Origin: Pseudomonas arsenicoxydans
GTDB taxonomy: Bacteria > Pseudomonadota > Gammaproteobacteria > Pseudomonadales > Pseudomonadaceae
DNA length: 64,000 bases
Assembly (NCBI RefSeq): GCF_006438915.1
Contig: NZ_RCZE01000007.1
Location: forward strand, 62,001-126,000
Reading direction: 5' to 3'
In this document: positions 46,929 to 55,271 of the stretch, piece by piece
Position numbering within the stretch: the stretch's first letter is position 1
Layout of the letters: every line of letters begins with the position of its first letter
Made by a program: the position numbers and the translations under genes
Notes under the pieces: model-generated
What the model was told of the DNA's origin: nothing
Databases searched by the model: none
What the model saw: the letters and a program-made list of their open reading frames with translations, nothing else

Positions 46929-47414
46929 TTAGATGCGCGGAACGGCATCGAAGACCACGACGGGATTGGCCGTGTAAGAACCTGTCTGACCGGTAGCAGG
47001 CGGGCCGGCAGTAATCACCAGATCAGCCCGCATGCCCCCGTTGGATGCGGCATCGCTGACCACTTCTTTGGGAGAAGCGGTCAAGGTTACGCCGTTGAAG
47101 GTGTAGAACAGCGGAATGTTGTTGATGCCGTTGAACAGCGGTTGCGGACCACCTTCCACATACGCATGGACCGAACCGTTATTGTGGCGGATATCGTAAG
47201 CCGCACGCAGCGGGCTCAAGGTCTCGGATACCACGTTGTAGGCCATTTTTTCATCTTTACCGAAGTCAGGATTCACCGGTTGGGCGTGGAATACTTCGGT
47301 GGGGATATTAGCGCTGATGTTGATGGACGAACGCGCTTGTTCCGCAGCGAATGCCATCGAAGAGCTGAGGGCCAGGAGGGTCATCGGAACGGCGATTGCA
47401 AGCTTCTTGAACAT
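46929..47414 (-). CDS. CS1-type fimbrial major pilin
   Basis: From ATG 47414 (MFKKLAIAVPMTLLALSSSM) the protein is 161 residues with a signal peptide ending AFA-AEQ; upstream open frame is AT-rich and not pilin-like. The mature part starts with a probable donor strand (SSINISANIPTEVFHAQPVN) and shows family segments GSVHAYVEGGPQPLFNG, IPLFYTFNGVTL and the C-terminal NPVVVFDAVPRI. As first gene of the operon it is the likely main shaft subunit of a class 5 (CFA/I, CS1, cable) type pilus. Confidence 0.9.
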   Translation of the reverse strand: MFKKLAIAVPMTLLALSSSMAFAAEQARSSINISANIPTEVFHAQPVNPDFGKDEKMAYNVVSETLSPLRAAYDIRHNNGSVHAYVEGGPQPLFNGINNIPLFYTFNGVTLTASPKEVVSDAASNGGMRADLVITAGPPATGQTGSYTANPVVVFDAVPRI

Positions 47415-47923
47415 TATTAAGTACCTGTCTATATCAAAGGATTGGGCCGAGGAAAGTTTTGACAAGCAAACACCACTCCAAGCGGTGATGGCGATTTCGC
47501 TTAACTTTCGACGCCAGAGAATGATCGTCCAATCCCTTGAGAAAGTAAGTACGTAACTTCCGAAGAACATGTAGTAACAATGGCCTCCGAACAGCAGGAA
47601 AAAAGTTAAAAACACACTAAATGAATTGTTTTACCCTCAGAGAAATACTACACACAGCCTCAACTAAAAAAGCACACAGATAAGAACCAACCCACTTCCG
47701 TAAGACCCATACTACTTAACACCTGGCCATACACTAATGATCAACAAGTTAACCTGACAATTAGTTCAATTACTCTAAAAAAGCAATCAACTCATCATTC
47801 ATTGCGCGTGGTCTTCAAGCGCCGCCCAAGGCCGACAGGATGGCAACCGTTGGTCGAGAACGCTTGCCCAAGTCGTAAGATATATCTTAAGTTGTATCTA
47901 AACACGACGAGAGAAGACTCAAA
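47415..47923. promoter_or_regulatory. AT-rich divergent promoter region for the pilus operon and padR-like gene
   Basis: About 510 bases without a supportable gene; markedly AT-richer than the flanks, particularly 47560-47790. It must contain the pilus operon promoter (minus strand) and the PadR-gene promoter (plus strand). The length and AT-richness are compatible with nucleoid-protein silencing of the pilus operon, which is common for fimbriae; I could not fix a -35/-10 pair with confidence. Confidence 0.55.
47876..47889. promoter_or_regulatory. Candidate operator: perfect 14-bp palindrome upstream of the PadR-family gene
   Basis: TAAGATATATCTTA is a perfect inverted repeat ending 34 bases before the ATG at 47924. 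A related half (gtatcta) follows at 47894. PadR-family proteins bind such AT-rich palindromes in their own promoters, so this is a likely autoregulatory site; the function is inferred. Confidence 0.55.
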
Positions 47924-48502
47924 ATGAGAGACCATCATTCCCATCGAGATCACAGCGACAGCCGCGACGGCTTCGAAAAACGCCCAGGCCCCGGCCGCGA
48001 ACGCGGTGGACGCGGGCCACGGGTGTTCGCCCCCGGAGATCTGAAATTGCTGCTGTTGGCGCTGATCGCCGAACAGCCCTGCCACGGCTATGACCTGATC
48101 CGCCAGATCGAAAGCATGTTCGACGGCGCCTACAGCCCCAGCCCCGGCGTGATCTACCCGACCCTGACCTTCCTTGAAGAAAGCGAAATGATCCTGGGCG
48201 ATGCCGAGGGCGGCAAAAAGCGCTACAGCATCACCGACGCCGGACGTCTGTCATTGACGGACCAGGCCATTGCGCTGGACGGTGTGCGGATGCGCATCGA
48301 GGTCAGCAAGCGCTCATTGCGCGGCCATGATCGTCCCGCCGAGATCCATGAGGCTGTGCATAACTTGCGTCACGCCTTGCAGATGCACCACGGCCGCTGG
48401 AGCCCGGAAGAAATCCTGCGGGTGCGCGACTTGCTCAACAACACCGCCAAAGCCATTGTCGACGGCCCTGCCGTTCAACCCGTTCAGGAGAAAGCTGAAT
48501 GA
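47924..48502 (+). CDS. PadR-family regulator with His-rich N-terminus, YqjI-like
   Basis: The 192-residue protein has a metal-binding-looking N-terminus (RDHHSHRDHSDSRDGFEK and a Gly/Arg stretch) ahead of a PadR winged helix (LKLLLLALIAEQPCHGYDLI, YSPSPGVIYPTLTFLEE). This layout matches E. coli YqjI, a nickel-sensitive repressor of the ferric reductase gene yqjH. A YqjH-like gene follows with an ATGA overlap, which strongly supports the same role: linking metal (nickel or iron) status to siderophore-iron reduction. The metal specificity is inferred. Confidence 0.85.
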   Translation: MRDHHSHRDHSDSRDGFEKRPGPGRERGGRGPRVFAPGDLKLLLLALIAEQPCHGYDLIRQIESMFDGAYSPSPGVIYPTLTFLEESEMILGDAEGGKKRYSITDAGRLSLTDQAIALDGVRMRIEVSKRSLRGHDRPAEIHEAVHNLRHALQMHHGRWSPEEILRVRDLLNNTAKAIVDGPAVQPVQEKAE

Positions 48503-49284
48503 CTGAAGTGATCGTGCAATCCATCCACCGTGTCATGCATGAAATCAAACGCCGTCGATTGCAAGTGTTGCGCGTGGTCGACCTGACGCCGCGCATGCGC
48601 CGGATTACCTTGGGCGGGCCGGAGCTGGCCGGATTCGTCAGCCTCGGCACGGACGACCACGTCAAACTGCTGTTCCCACAGAACGCGGCGGAACACGCGG
48701 CGCTGGAAACGTTGGTGCTCGGCGCCGGCAAAGACAACGGGCCGATGCCGGCGATGCGTGACTACACGCCACGTCGTTATGACCTCGAAACTCAGGAGCT
48801 GGACATCGATTTCGTCCTGCACGGCGACGGTCCTGCCTCGACCTGGGCCGAGCAGGCTCAACCCGGCCAGTTCCTGCACATCGGTGGGCCACGCGGCTCT
48901 ATGATCGTGCCGGACATGTTCGACAGCTACTTGCTGATCGGCGATGAAACCGCCCTGCCCGCCATCGCCCGCCGCCTCGAAGGCCTGGCGGCCAATCGGC
49001 GTGCGCTGGTGATTGTGGAAGTGGAGAACGGTGCCGAGCAGCAGCGTCTGGAAAGCCCCGCGCAGGTCAACGTTATCTGGGTCTTGCGCGAGGGCGGCAA
49101 GAACAACCTGCTGAACACCGTGAAACAACTGCAAGTACCCAGCGGCAATCTGTATGCGTGGGTGGCGACCGAGACCAAAGTCTCGCGCCAGATCCGTCGG
49201 GTATTGCTCGATGAGCATGGCTTGAATGAGCAGTTTGTTAAAGCGGTCGGCTACTGGCGGCTGGATGACAGCGACGATGAATAA
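48499..49284 (+). CDS. Siderophore-interacting protein, YqjH/ViuB-like ferric reductase
   Basis: The 261-residue protein has the SIP FAD-binding domain (LRVVDLTPRMRRITLGGPEL, with MRDYTPRRYD as the RxYTxR FAD motif, and LHGDGPASTWAEQAQPGQFL) and a C-terminal NAD(P)H domain (YLLIGDETALPAIARRLEGL; YAWVATETKVSRQIRRVL). Such enzymes release iron from ferric siderophores in the cytoplasm by reduction. It overlaps the stop of the PadR-like gene by 4 bases (ATGA), so the two are one operon. Confidence 0.93.
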   Translation: MTEVIVQSIHRVMHEIKRRRLQVLRVVDLTPRMRRITLGGPELAGFVSLGTDDHVKLLFPQNAAEHAALETLVLGAGKDNGPMPAMRDYTPRRYDLETQELDIDFVLHGDGPASTWAEQAQPGQFLHIGGPRGSMIVPDMFDSYLLIGDETALPAIARRLEGLAANRRALVIVEVENGAEQQRLESPAQVNVIWVLREGGKNNLLNTVKQLQVPSGNLYAWVATETKVSRQIRRVLLDEHGLNEQFVKAVGYWRLDDSDDE

Positions 49285-49303
49285 CTGAAGCCTGACCAGC
49301 ATC

Positions 49304-49483
49304 CTGTGGCCAGGGGGCTTCTGTGGTAAGGGGGCTTCTGTGGCGAGGGGGCTTGCCCCCGTTGGGCTGTGAAGCGGCCCCAAAGTCCGGGAGCGCTGCG
49401 CACTCCAACGGGGGCAAGCCCCCTCGCCACAACAGCCCCCTCACCACAACAGCCTCCTTACCACAGCGGCCCCCTCGCCACAG
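49304..49483. repeat. REPIN with 17-bp tandem amplification of both outer ends
   Basis: Left side: three 17-bp units (49304, 49321, 49338) of the form ctgtggcgagggggctt. Right side: four inverted units (49416, 49433, 49450, 49467) of the form aagccccctcgccacag. Between them lies the usual REPIN centre. The units differ at one to three positions. It fills the gap between the ferric-reductase gene and the Pr6Pr-like gene. Confidence 0.85.
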
Positions 49484-49490
49484 TTCAGGT

Positions 49491-50129
49491 TCACTTTCGG
49501 GCCAGCCATCTGTCGAGTCCGATCACTATCAGCGCCACCACCACAAATCCCGCCAACAATCCCCCCGCATTCACGAACACCTGTGGATAACCCAACTTAT
49601 CCACATCAATGAACGGATAGGGATAAACCGCCAACAAATGCCCGCGCCATAACGCATACCCGAAGTACATCAGCGGATAGATCACCCACAGGCCAATGTG
49701 CCGTAGCCGTAACGTCCCTTTGGGCACGCACTTCCACCAATAGGCCAGGAACAGCAACGGCATGATGTCGTGCAGCAATTCATCCGCCAGAAACTGCCAG
49801 CCTTCGGGGTGCCACAAATGCCGCAGCAATACGCTGTACCCCAACCCCACCACAGCGATGCTCACGGCAATCGCGCTGCTCACCCACGGCTGCAAAAACC
49901 AGCGGCGAGCCGCAGACTCGCGGGACGTCCATTCGCAGGTCAGAACCGTCGCCACCAGCGTGTTGGTCAGCACCGTGAAATAGCTGAAAAAGCTCACCAG
50001 ACCGCCGATCAACCGGGCGTCCAGCGTCCAGCGTGAATACAGAATCAGGTACAGCTGAATGGCCAGTCCCGCCCAGCCCAGCACCGCCGCAGCGGCCACA
50101 AAACGACGCCTCGCGACCGAGCCCGGCAT
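49491..50129 (-). CDS. Pr6Pr-family membrane protein
   Basis: The 212-residue protein starts at ATG 50129 (MPGSVARRRFVAAAAVLGWA), 2 bases after the stop of the VF530-like gene. Six hydrophobic segments are seen, with FSYFTVLTNTLVA, LLHDIMPLLFLAYW and YPYPFIDVDKLGYPQVFVNA, the pattern of the FAR-17a/AIG1-like and Pr6Pr integral membrane family. Biochemical function is not established; some relatives are serine hydrolases, but I would not transfer that here. Confidence 0.75.
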   Translation of the reverse strand: MPGSVARRRFVAAAAVLGWAGLAIQLYLILYSRWTLDARLIGGLVSFFSYFTVLTNTLVATVLTCEWTSRESAARRWFLQPWVSSAIAVSIAVVGLGYSVLLRHLWHPEGWQFLADELLHDIMPLLFLAYWWKCVPKGTLRLRHIGLWVIYPLMYFGYALWRGHLLAVYPYPFIDVDKLGYPQVFVNAGGLLAGFVVVALIVIGLDRWLARK

Positions 50130-50131
50130 GT

Positions 50132-50362
50132 TCAGAGCGGTCGCTTGGTGCGCATCAACTTCACGTACAAGCGCTCGACCTTCTCGCGCGCCCACGGGGT
50201 TTTGCGCAGGAACGTCAGGCTCGACTTGATGCTCGGGTCGCTCTTGAAGCAGCGGATATCAATGCGCTCGGCCAGCCCCGACCATTCGTAATGTTCAACC
50301 AGGGCGTTGAGGATCTGTTCCAGCGTCACGCCATGCAGCGGGTTGTTGTTCTGTTCGGTCAT
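50132..50362 (-). CDS. VF530-like small DNA-binding protein (DUF2132)
   Basis: The 76-residue protein ([20 protein letters not shown]...) has the VF530 family features: [28 protein letters not shown] and [20 protein letters not shown]. Family members are small helical proteins described as double-stranded-DNA binding; cellular role unknown. It ends directly before the Pr6Pr-like gene on the same strand, so the two are probably cotranscribed. Confidence 0.85.
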   Translation of the reverse strand: MTEQNNNPLHGVTLEQILNALVEHYEWSGLAERIDIRCFKSDPSIKSSLTFLRKTPWAREKVERLYVKLMRTKRPL

Positions 50363-50644
50363 GCCGGGCCTTCGAGCGATGTAAGGAGTGGGAAGCCGCG
50401 CACCTTAGCCGAGGGTGTGATCGGGTGGAAGCGCTGCGTGCGCTATCAGTCAATGTAGGTGACGTTGAAGATTGCCGCCCGGCACTGTTACCGAATCTGA
50501 AACGATCCATGTCCATAAAAGCCCTTTCTCTATTTGTAACAGAACATTATCCTTGCGCCGCCAAGCTGAAACGCTTCTTCAATCGGCTTCACGCCCTGCT
50601 GCACTCCGTATCTTCCCTAGAAAAAGACCCAGAATTTCTTCTCT

Positions 50645-52027
50645 ATGCCTTACTTTCAAACTTCGCGAGACAGCGCTGTCTGCACAGCTGTTGCCAGCCG
50701 AAAAACCCTGAGCCTTATCGGTGGATTCACCGCGCTGGGCCTCGCCACCTGCACCCAGGCAGCCCCGGCCTTCGATAGCAATTCACCGTGGATGCTCGGC
50801 GACTGGAACGGCACGCGCACCGAACTTGCGGAAAAAGGCTACGACTTCAAAGTCGATTACACCGGCGAGATGGGCAGCAACCTGCACGGTGGCTACGACC
50901 ATGACCGCACTGCGCGCTACAGCGATCAGTTTGGCCTCGGCACCCACCTGGATTTGCAGAAGATTCTGGACTGGGACGACGCCGAATTTCAGCTGACCAT
51001 CACCGAGCGCAACGGCAATAACATTAGCAATGACCGCATCAACGATCCGCGCGTGGGCGGCTTTACCTCGGCCCAGGAAGTCTGGGGCCGTGGGCAAACT
51101 TGGCGCTTGACGCAGATGTGGTATCAGCAAAAACTCTTCGACCAGAAGCTCGACATCAAGGCCGGTCGTTTCGGCGAAGGCGAAGACTTCAACAGCTTCC
51201 CGTGCGACTTCCAGAACCTGGCGTTCTGCGGCTCGCAGGTCGGCAACTGGGTTGGCGACATCTGGTACAACTGGCCGGTCAGCCAATGGGCGATGCGCGT
51301 TAAATACCACCTGACGCCGCAGCTGTACGCGCAGGTCGGTGCCTACGAGCAAAACCCGTCGAACCTGGATCGCGACAACGGCTTCAAGCTCAGTGGCAGC
51401 GGCACCCAGGGCGCGATTTTGCCGGTGGAACTGGTGTGGACGCCGAAGCTCAACGGCCTGCCGGGTGAATACCGCGCCGGGTATTACTACAGCAGCGCCA
51501 GCGCCACCGACGTTTATAAAGACAGCAATGGTCAGCCAGCGGCTCTGAGTGGCGAGGCGTATCGCAGTGCATCGAGCAAACACGGTGTGTGGCTGGGCAT
51601 TCAGCAGCAGATCACTAGCGTCGCCAGCGATAACAGCCGTGGTTTGAACGTGTTCGCCAACGGCACGATGCACGACAAAAAGACCAACGCCATCGACAAC
51701 TACGTCCAGGCCGGCGTGGTCTACAAGGGCTTGTTCGATGCGCGCGCCAATGACGACATCGGCTTCGCCCTGGCCCGGGTTCACGTCAACCCGGCCTATC
51801 GCAAAAACGCCGAGGCAACCAATCAGGCGCGCGCCGTCTACAACTACGACGACCCGTCGTACCTGCCGCCGCAAGACACCGAATACAGCGCCGAACTCTA
51901 TTACGGCGTGCATGTGACGAACTGGCTGACCGTGCGCCCGAACCTGCAATACATCCGCCATCCCGGTGGCGTGGACCAGGTCGATGACGCCCTGATTGGC
52001 GGGATCAAGATCACCTCGTCCTTTTAA
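50645..52027 (+). CDS. OprB-family carbohydrate-selective porin
   Basis: The 460-residue protein has a long N-terminal signal (SRKTLSLIGGFTALGLATCT, ending TQAAPA), the OprB opening NSPWMLGDWNGTRTELAEKG YDF, aromatic girdles and a C-terminal Phe (GGIKITSSF), all typical of a 16-strand outer-membrane porin. OprB proteins admit glucose and related sugars. The next gene encodes membrane glucose dehydrogenase, so this porin likely feeds it. A REPIN separates the two genes. The ribosome site is weak; the start could lie a few codons downstream at the Lys-rich signal start. Confidence 0.92.
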   Translation: MPYFQTSRDSAVCTAVASRKTLSLIGGFTALGLATCTQAAPAFDSNSPWMLGDWNGTRTELAEKGYDFKVDYTGEMGSNLHGGYDHDRTARYSDQFGLGTHLDLQKILDWDDAEFQLTITERNGNNISNDRINDPRVGGFTSAQEVWGRGQTWRLTQMWYQQKLFDQKLDIKAGRFGEGEDFNSFPCDFQNLAFCGSQVGNWVGDIWYNWPVSQWAMRVKYHLTPQLYAQVGAYEQNPSNLDRDNGFKLSGSGTQGAILPVELVWTPKLNGLPGEYRAGYYYSSASATDVYKDSNGQPAALSGEAYRSASSKHGVWLGIQQQITSVASDNSRGLNVFANGTMHDKKTNAIDNYVQAGVVYKGLFDARANDDIGFALARVHVNPAYRKNAEATNQARAVYNYDDPSYLPPQDTEYSAELYYGVHVTNWLTVRPNLQYIRHPGGVDQVDDALIGGIKITSSF

Positions 52028-52042
52028 AACACACACAGAACC

Positions 52043-52133
52043 TGTGGGAGCGGGCTTGCTCGCGAAGGGGCCGTCAGCCTCAACATCACTGTTGACTGAC
52101 ACATCGCATTCGCGAGCAAGCCCGCTCCCACAA
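52043..52133. repeat. REPIN, gtgggagcgggcttgctcgc family
   Basis: Paired inverted arms (cctgtgggagcgggcttgct and its inverse) lie between the OprB and gcd genes; the hairpin may attenuate read-through from the porin gene. Confidence 0.9.
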
Positions 52134-52238
52134 GGGTTGCATCAACCGAACAGATTTCAACTGAACCATGCCCACGCCAGATCGTCATCTACAGTGAACT
52201 TGCGCGGGACTACTTAAAACGTCACGGAGAACCACACT

Positions 52239-54647
52239 ATGAGCACTGATGGTGCTTTGAGTCGAAGCCGTCTGTTGCCGAGCCTGCTCGGCATCCTGCT
52301 TCTGCTAATGGGCCTGGCCATGCTGGCCGGCGGGATCAAGCTGAGCATGCTCGGCGGCTCGCTGTATTACCTGCTGGCCGGTATCGGCCTGACGCTGACC
52401 GGCGTGCTGCTGATCCTCGCCCGCCGCGCTGCACTGGGCCTTTACGCACTGGTGCTGTTTGCCAGCACCGTCTGGGCCTTGTGGGAAGTCGGCCTCGACT
52501 GGTGGCAACTGGTGCCGCGTCTGGCGCTGTGGTTTGCGCTGGGTATCGTCATGCTGCTGCCATGGTTGCGCCGCCCGCTGCTGCGCGAAGGCGCTGCACC
52601 GATGGGCACCGGCGCCCTGAGCGTCGCCGTGGTCGTGGCAGGCGTGGCCGCATTGGCCAGCCAATTCACCCACCCCGGTGAAATCAAAGGCCAACTGGAC
52701 CGCGACAGCGTTCCCGGCATGACCAACACCGCGCCGGCCATGCCCGACGGTGACTGGAACTCCTACGGCCGCAGCGCCCACGGTGATCGTTACTCGCCCC
52801 TGGCGCAGATCACTCCGCAAAACGCGCACAAACTGGTCCCGGCGTGGACTTACCGGACCGGCGACCTGCCAGGCCCGAACGATCCCGGCGAGACCACCGC
52901 TGAAAACACCCCGCTGAAAGTCAACGGCATGCTCTACGTGTGCACGCCGCACAGCCAGGTGATCGCGCTGGACCCGGACACCGGCAAGGAAATCTGGCGT
53001 TTCGACCCTAAGCTCTCCACGCAAAACGCGGCGAACTTCAAGGGTTGGGCGCACATGACCTGCCGTGGCGTGTCGTATCACGATGACGCCGTCTACGCCT
53101 CCGAGCAGAGCCCGACCGGCAGCGCCAGCGCCGCCGTGACCAATGCCTGCCCACGCCGGATCTTCCTGCCGACCGCCGACACCCGTCTGATCGCCCTCAA
53201 CGCCGACACCGGCAAGATGTGCGAAGACTTCGGCGACAAGGGCCAGGTTGACCTGCGCGCCAACATCGGCGGCTTCACCGCCGGCGGTTACTACTCCACC
53301 TCGCCGCCAGCGGTCACCAAAGACCTGGTGGTGATTGGCGGCCACGTCACCGATAACGTCTCCACCGACGAGCCTAGCGGCGTGATCCGCGCGTTCGACG
53401 TGCACACCGGCAAACTGGTGTGGAACTGGGACAGCGGCAAGCCGGACGACACCACGCCGATTGCCGAAGGCCAGACCTACACCCGCAACTCGCCGAACAT
53501 GTGGTCCATGTTCGCGGTCGACGAAAAACTCGGCATGCTCTACCTGCCGATGGGCAACCAGACCCCGGACCAATTTGGTGGCGAACGCACCCCTGAATCG
53601 GAACTGCACGCCGCCGGCCTGACCGCTCTGGACATCGCCACCGGCAAAGTGCGCTGGCACTTCCAGTTCACCCACCACGATCTGTGGGACATGGACGTCG
53701 GCGGCCAGCCAACCCTGATGGACCTGAAAACCGCTGACGGCGTGAAGCCAGCGGTACTTGCGTCCACCAAGCAAGGCAGCATCTACGTGCTGGATCGCAG
53801 CACCGGCAAGGCCATCGTGCCGATCAACGAAGTGCCGGTGCCGCAAGGCGCTGTCGCCGGTGATCACACCTCGCCGACCCAACCCAAGTCCGACCTCAAC
53901 TTCATGCCGCCGCCGTTGAAAGAACGCGACATGTGGGGTGTCACGCCGTTCGACCAACTGGTCTGCCGGATCACCTTCAAATCCCTGCGTTACGACGGCC
54001 CGTTCACCCCGCCATCGCTGCAAGGTTCGATCGTTTATCCGGGTAACTTCGGCGTGTTCGACTGGGGCGGTGTCTCGGTGGATCCAGTGCGTCAGATCCT
54101 GTTCGTGAACCCGGACTGGATGGCCTTTAAATCGAAGCTGATCCCGGCTGCGGAAATCGCCGCCCAAGGCCCGCGCAAAAGCGAAACCGAAGGCGTGCAG
54201 CCAAACAAAGGCGCGCCGTACGGCGTCGTCCTCGAACCTCTGCTGTCGCCAATGGGCCTGCCTTGCCAGGCACCGGCATGGGGCTACGTGGCCGCGGTCG
54301 ACCTGACCACCCATGAAAAAATCTGGATGCACAAGAACGGCACCGTGCGCGACAGCTCACCGGTTCCGATCCCGTTGAGCATGGGTGTGCCAAGCCTGGG
54401 CGGTACCTTCGTCACTGCTGGCGGCGTAGGTTTCCTCAGCGGCACCCTCGACCAATACCTGCGCGCCTATGACGTGAAAAACGGCAAGCAACTGTGGGAA
54501 GGCCGCCTGCCTGCCGGCGCGCAAACCACACCGATGACCTACACCGGCAAAGACGGCAAGCAATACGTGCTGGTTGTTGCGGGCGGTCACGGATCGCTGG
54601 GCACCAAACAAGGCGACTATGTGATGGCGTACAAACTGTCCGAGTAA
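52239..54647 (+). CDS. gcd: Membrane-bound PQQ-dependent glucose dehydrogenase
   Basis: The 802-residue protein fits Gcd (about 800). The first 140 residues contain five hydrophobic segments, followed by the periplasmic PQQ beta-propeller from about 165 (DWNSYGRSAHGDRYSPLAQI, WTYRTGDLPG, RFDPKLSTQNAANFKGWAHM, FTHHDLWDMDVGGQPTL). It oxidises glucose to glucono-lactone in the periplasm and passes electrons to ubiquinone. In pseudomonads it drives the direct oxidative pathway and phosphate-solubilising acid production. It needs PQQ; no pqq genes are in the window. A terminator follows. Confidence 0.97.
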   Translation: MSTDGALSRSRLLPSLLGILLLLMGLAMLAGGIKLSMLGGSLYYLLAGIGLTLTGVLLILARRAALGLYALVLFASTVWALWEVGLDWWQLVPRLALWFALGIVMLLPWLRRPLLREGAAPMGTGALSVAVVVAGVAALASQFTHPGEIKGQLDRDSVPGMTNTAPAMPDGDWNSYGRSAHGDRYSPLAQITPQNAHKLVPAWTYRTGDLPGPNDPGETTAENTPLKVNGMLYVCTPHSQVIALDPDTGKEIWRFDPKLSTQNAANFKGWAHMTCRGVSYHDDAVYASEQSPTGSASAAVTNACPRRIFLPTADTRLIALNADTGKMCEDFGDKGQVDLRANIGGFTAGGYYSTSPPAVTKDLVVIGGHVTDNVSTDEPSGVIRAFDVHTGKLVWNWDSGKPDDTTPIAEGQTYTRNSPNMWSMFAVDEKLGMLYLPMGNQTPDQFGGERTPESELHAAGLTALDIATGKVRWHFQFTHHDLWDMDVGGQPTLMDLKTADGVKPAVLASTKQGSIYVLDRSTGKAIVPINEVPVPQGAVAGDHTSPTQPKSDLNFMPPPLKERDMWGVTPFDQLVCRITFKSLRYDGPFTPPSLQGSIVYPGNFGVFDWGGVSVDPVRQILFVNPDWMAFKSKLIPAAEIAAQGPRKSETEGVQPNKGAPYGVVLEPLLSPMGLPCQAPAWGYVAAVDLTTHEKIWMHKNGTVRDSSPVPIPLSMGVPSLGGTFVTAGGVGFLSGTLDQYLRAYDVKNGKQLWEGRLPAGAQTTPMTYTGKDGKQYVLVVAGGHGSLGTKQGDYVMAYKLSE

Positions 54648-54667
54648 GGTTTAGCGGCGGTTAATGC

Positions 54668-54701
54668 AAAGGCGACTCCTGTGAGGGGGTCGCCTTTTTT
54701 T
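54668..54701 (+). terminator. Rho-independent terminator after gcd
   Basis: A stem aaaggcgactcc/ggggtcgccttt with one mismatch is followed by a seven-T run on the plus strand, 20 bases after the gcd stop. Confidence 0.88.
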
Positions 54702-54731
54702 GTGGCCGCCATATCCGCCACACCGCAGAAC

Positions 54732-54827
54732 AAATGTGGGAGCGGGCTTGCTCGCGAAAGCGGTGTGTCAGTCGATAAAAATGTTGAATGTTAAACAGCC
54801 TTCGCGAGCAAGCCCGCTCCCACATTT
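54732..54827. repeat. REPIN, gtgggagcgggcttgctcgc family
   Basis: Paired inverted arms in the 624-base gap between gcd and the Lon-type gene. Confidence 0.9.
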
Positions 54828-54874
54828 CGATTGAGATCAGTCTGAAAATACTGCGTTGGTCCCGCAATACCGCC

Positions 54875-54967
54875 ATGGACATCCAGCAAATCGTCATGCT
54901 CGCCGAACTGGCGGCGAACCGGATGATGGACAACCTCGAACTGCCCAAATCCGCGCCACACCGCTAA
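54875..54967 (+). other. Short open frame between two REPINs, possible gene remnant
   Basis: ATG 54875 opens 30 codons (MDIQQIVMLAELAANRMMDN then LELPKSAPHR) and the frame continues upstream without a stop to the REPIN arm. The composition is protein-like (amphipathic helix), not repeat-like. It could be the 3' end of a gene cut off by the REPIN, or chance. No ribosome site is visible. Confidence 0.35.
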
Positions 54968-54987
54968 TCCCACTGATGCGCTCAATC

Positions 54988-55080
54988 CTGTAGGAGCCGA
55001 GCTTGCTCGCGATGACGGAGTGTCAGTCGCCATCAACGTTGAATGTGAATCCGCTATCGCGAGCGAGCTCGGCTCCTACG
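54988..55080. repeat. REPIN, taggagccgagcttgctcgc family
   Basis: Arms cctgtaggagccgagcttgc and, inverted, gcgagctcggctcctacg flank a short spacer. This arm family occurs only once in the window. The 190 bases from here to the Lon-type gene hold no other gene and presumably its promoter. Confidence 0.85.
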
Positions 55081-55271
55081 GTGGAACGGTGTGTATCAGG
55101 TAGAGATTGGTCGGCTATCAGGCCGCCAAGCCAGCTCGGTGCATCTACACTGGACAGGCCTACACGCGCACCTGTCCAGACCCTGAACACACAACTTGAA
55201 ATATCCCGTGCCATTGAAACCACCCCCCACCTGCCCCATCTAACACCCATACCCAATTGCGCAGGTGCCCC

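Noticed and set aside
49304..49483. CRISPR-like array
   Set aside because: The 17-bp units are directly adjacent with no spacers, and the two halves are inverted; it is REP end amplification.
50363..50644. Short plus-strand open frames upstream of the OprB gene
   Set aside because: They lack ribosome sites and family features, and overlap the OprB start in another frame; the region is better read as the porin promoter.
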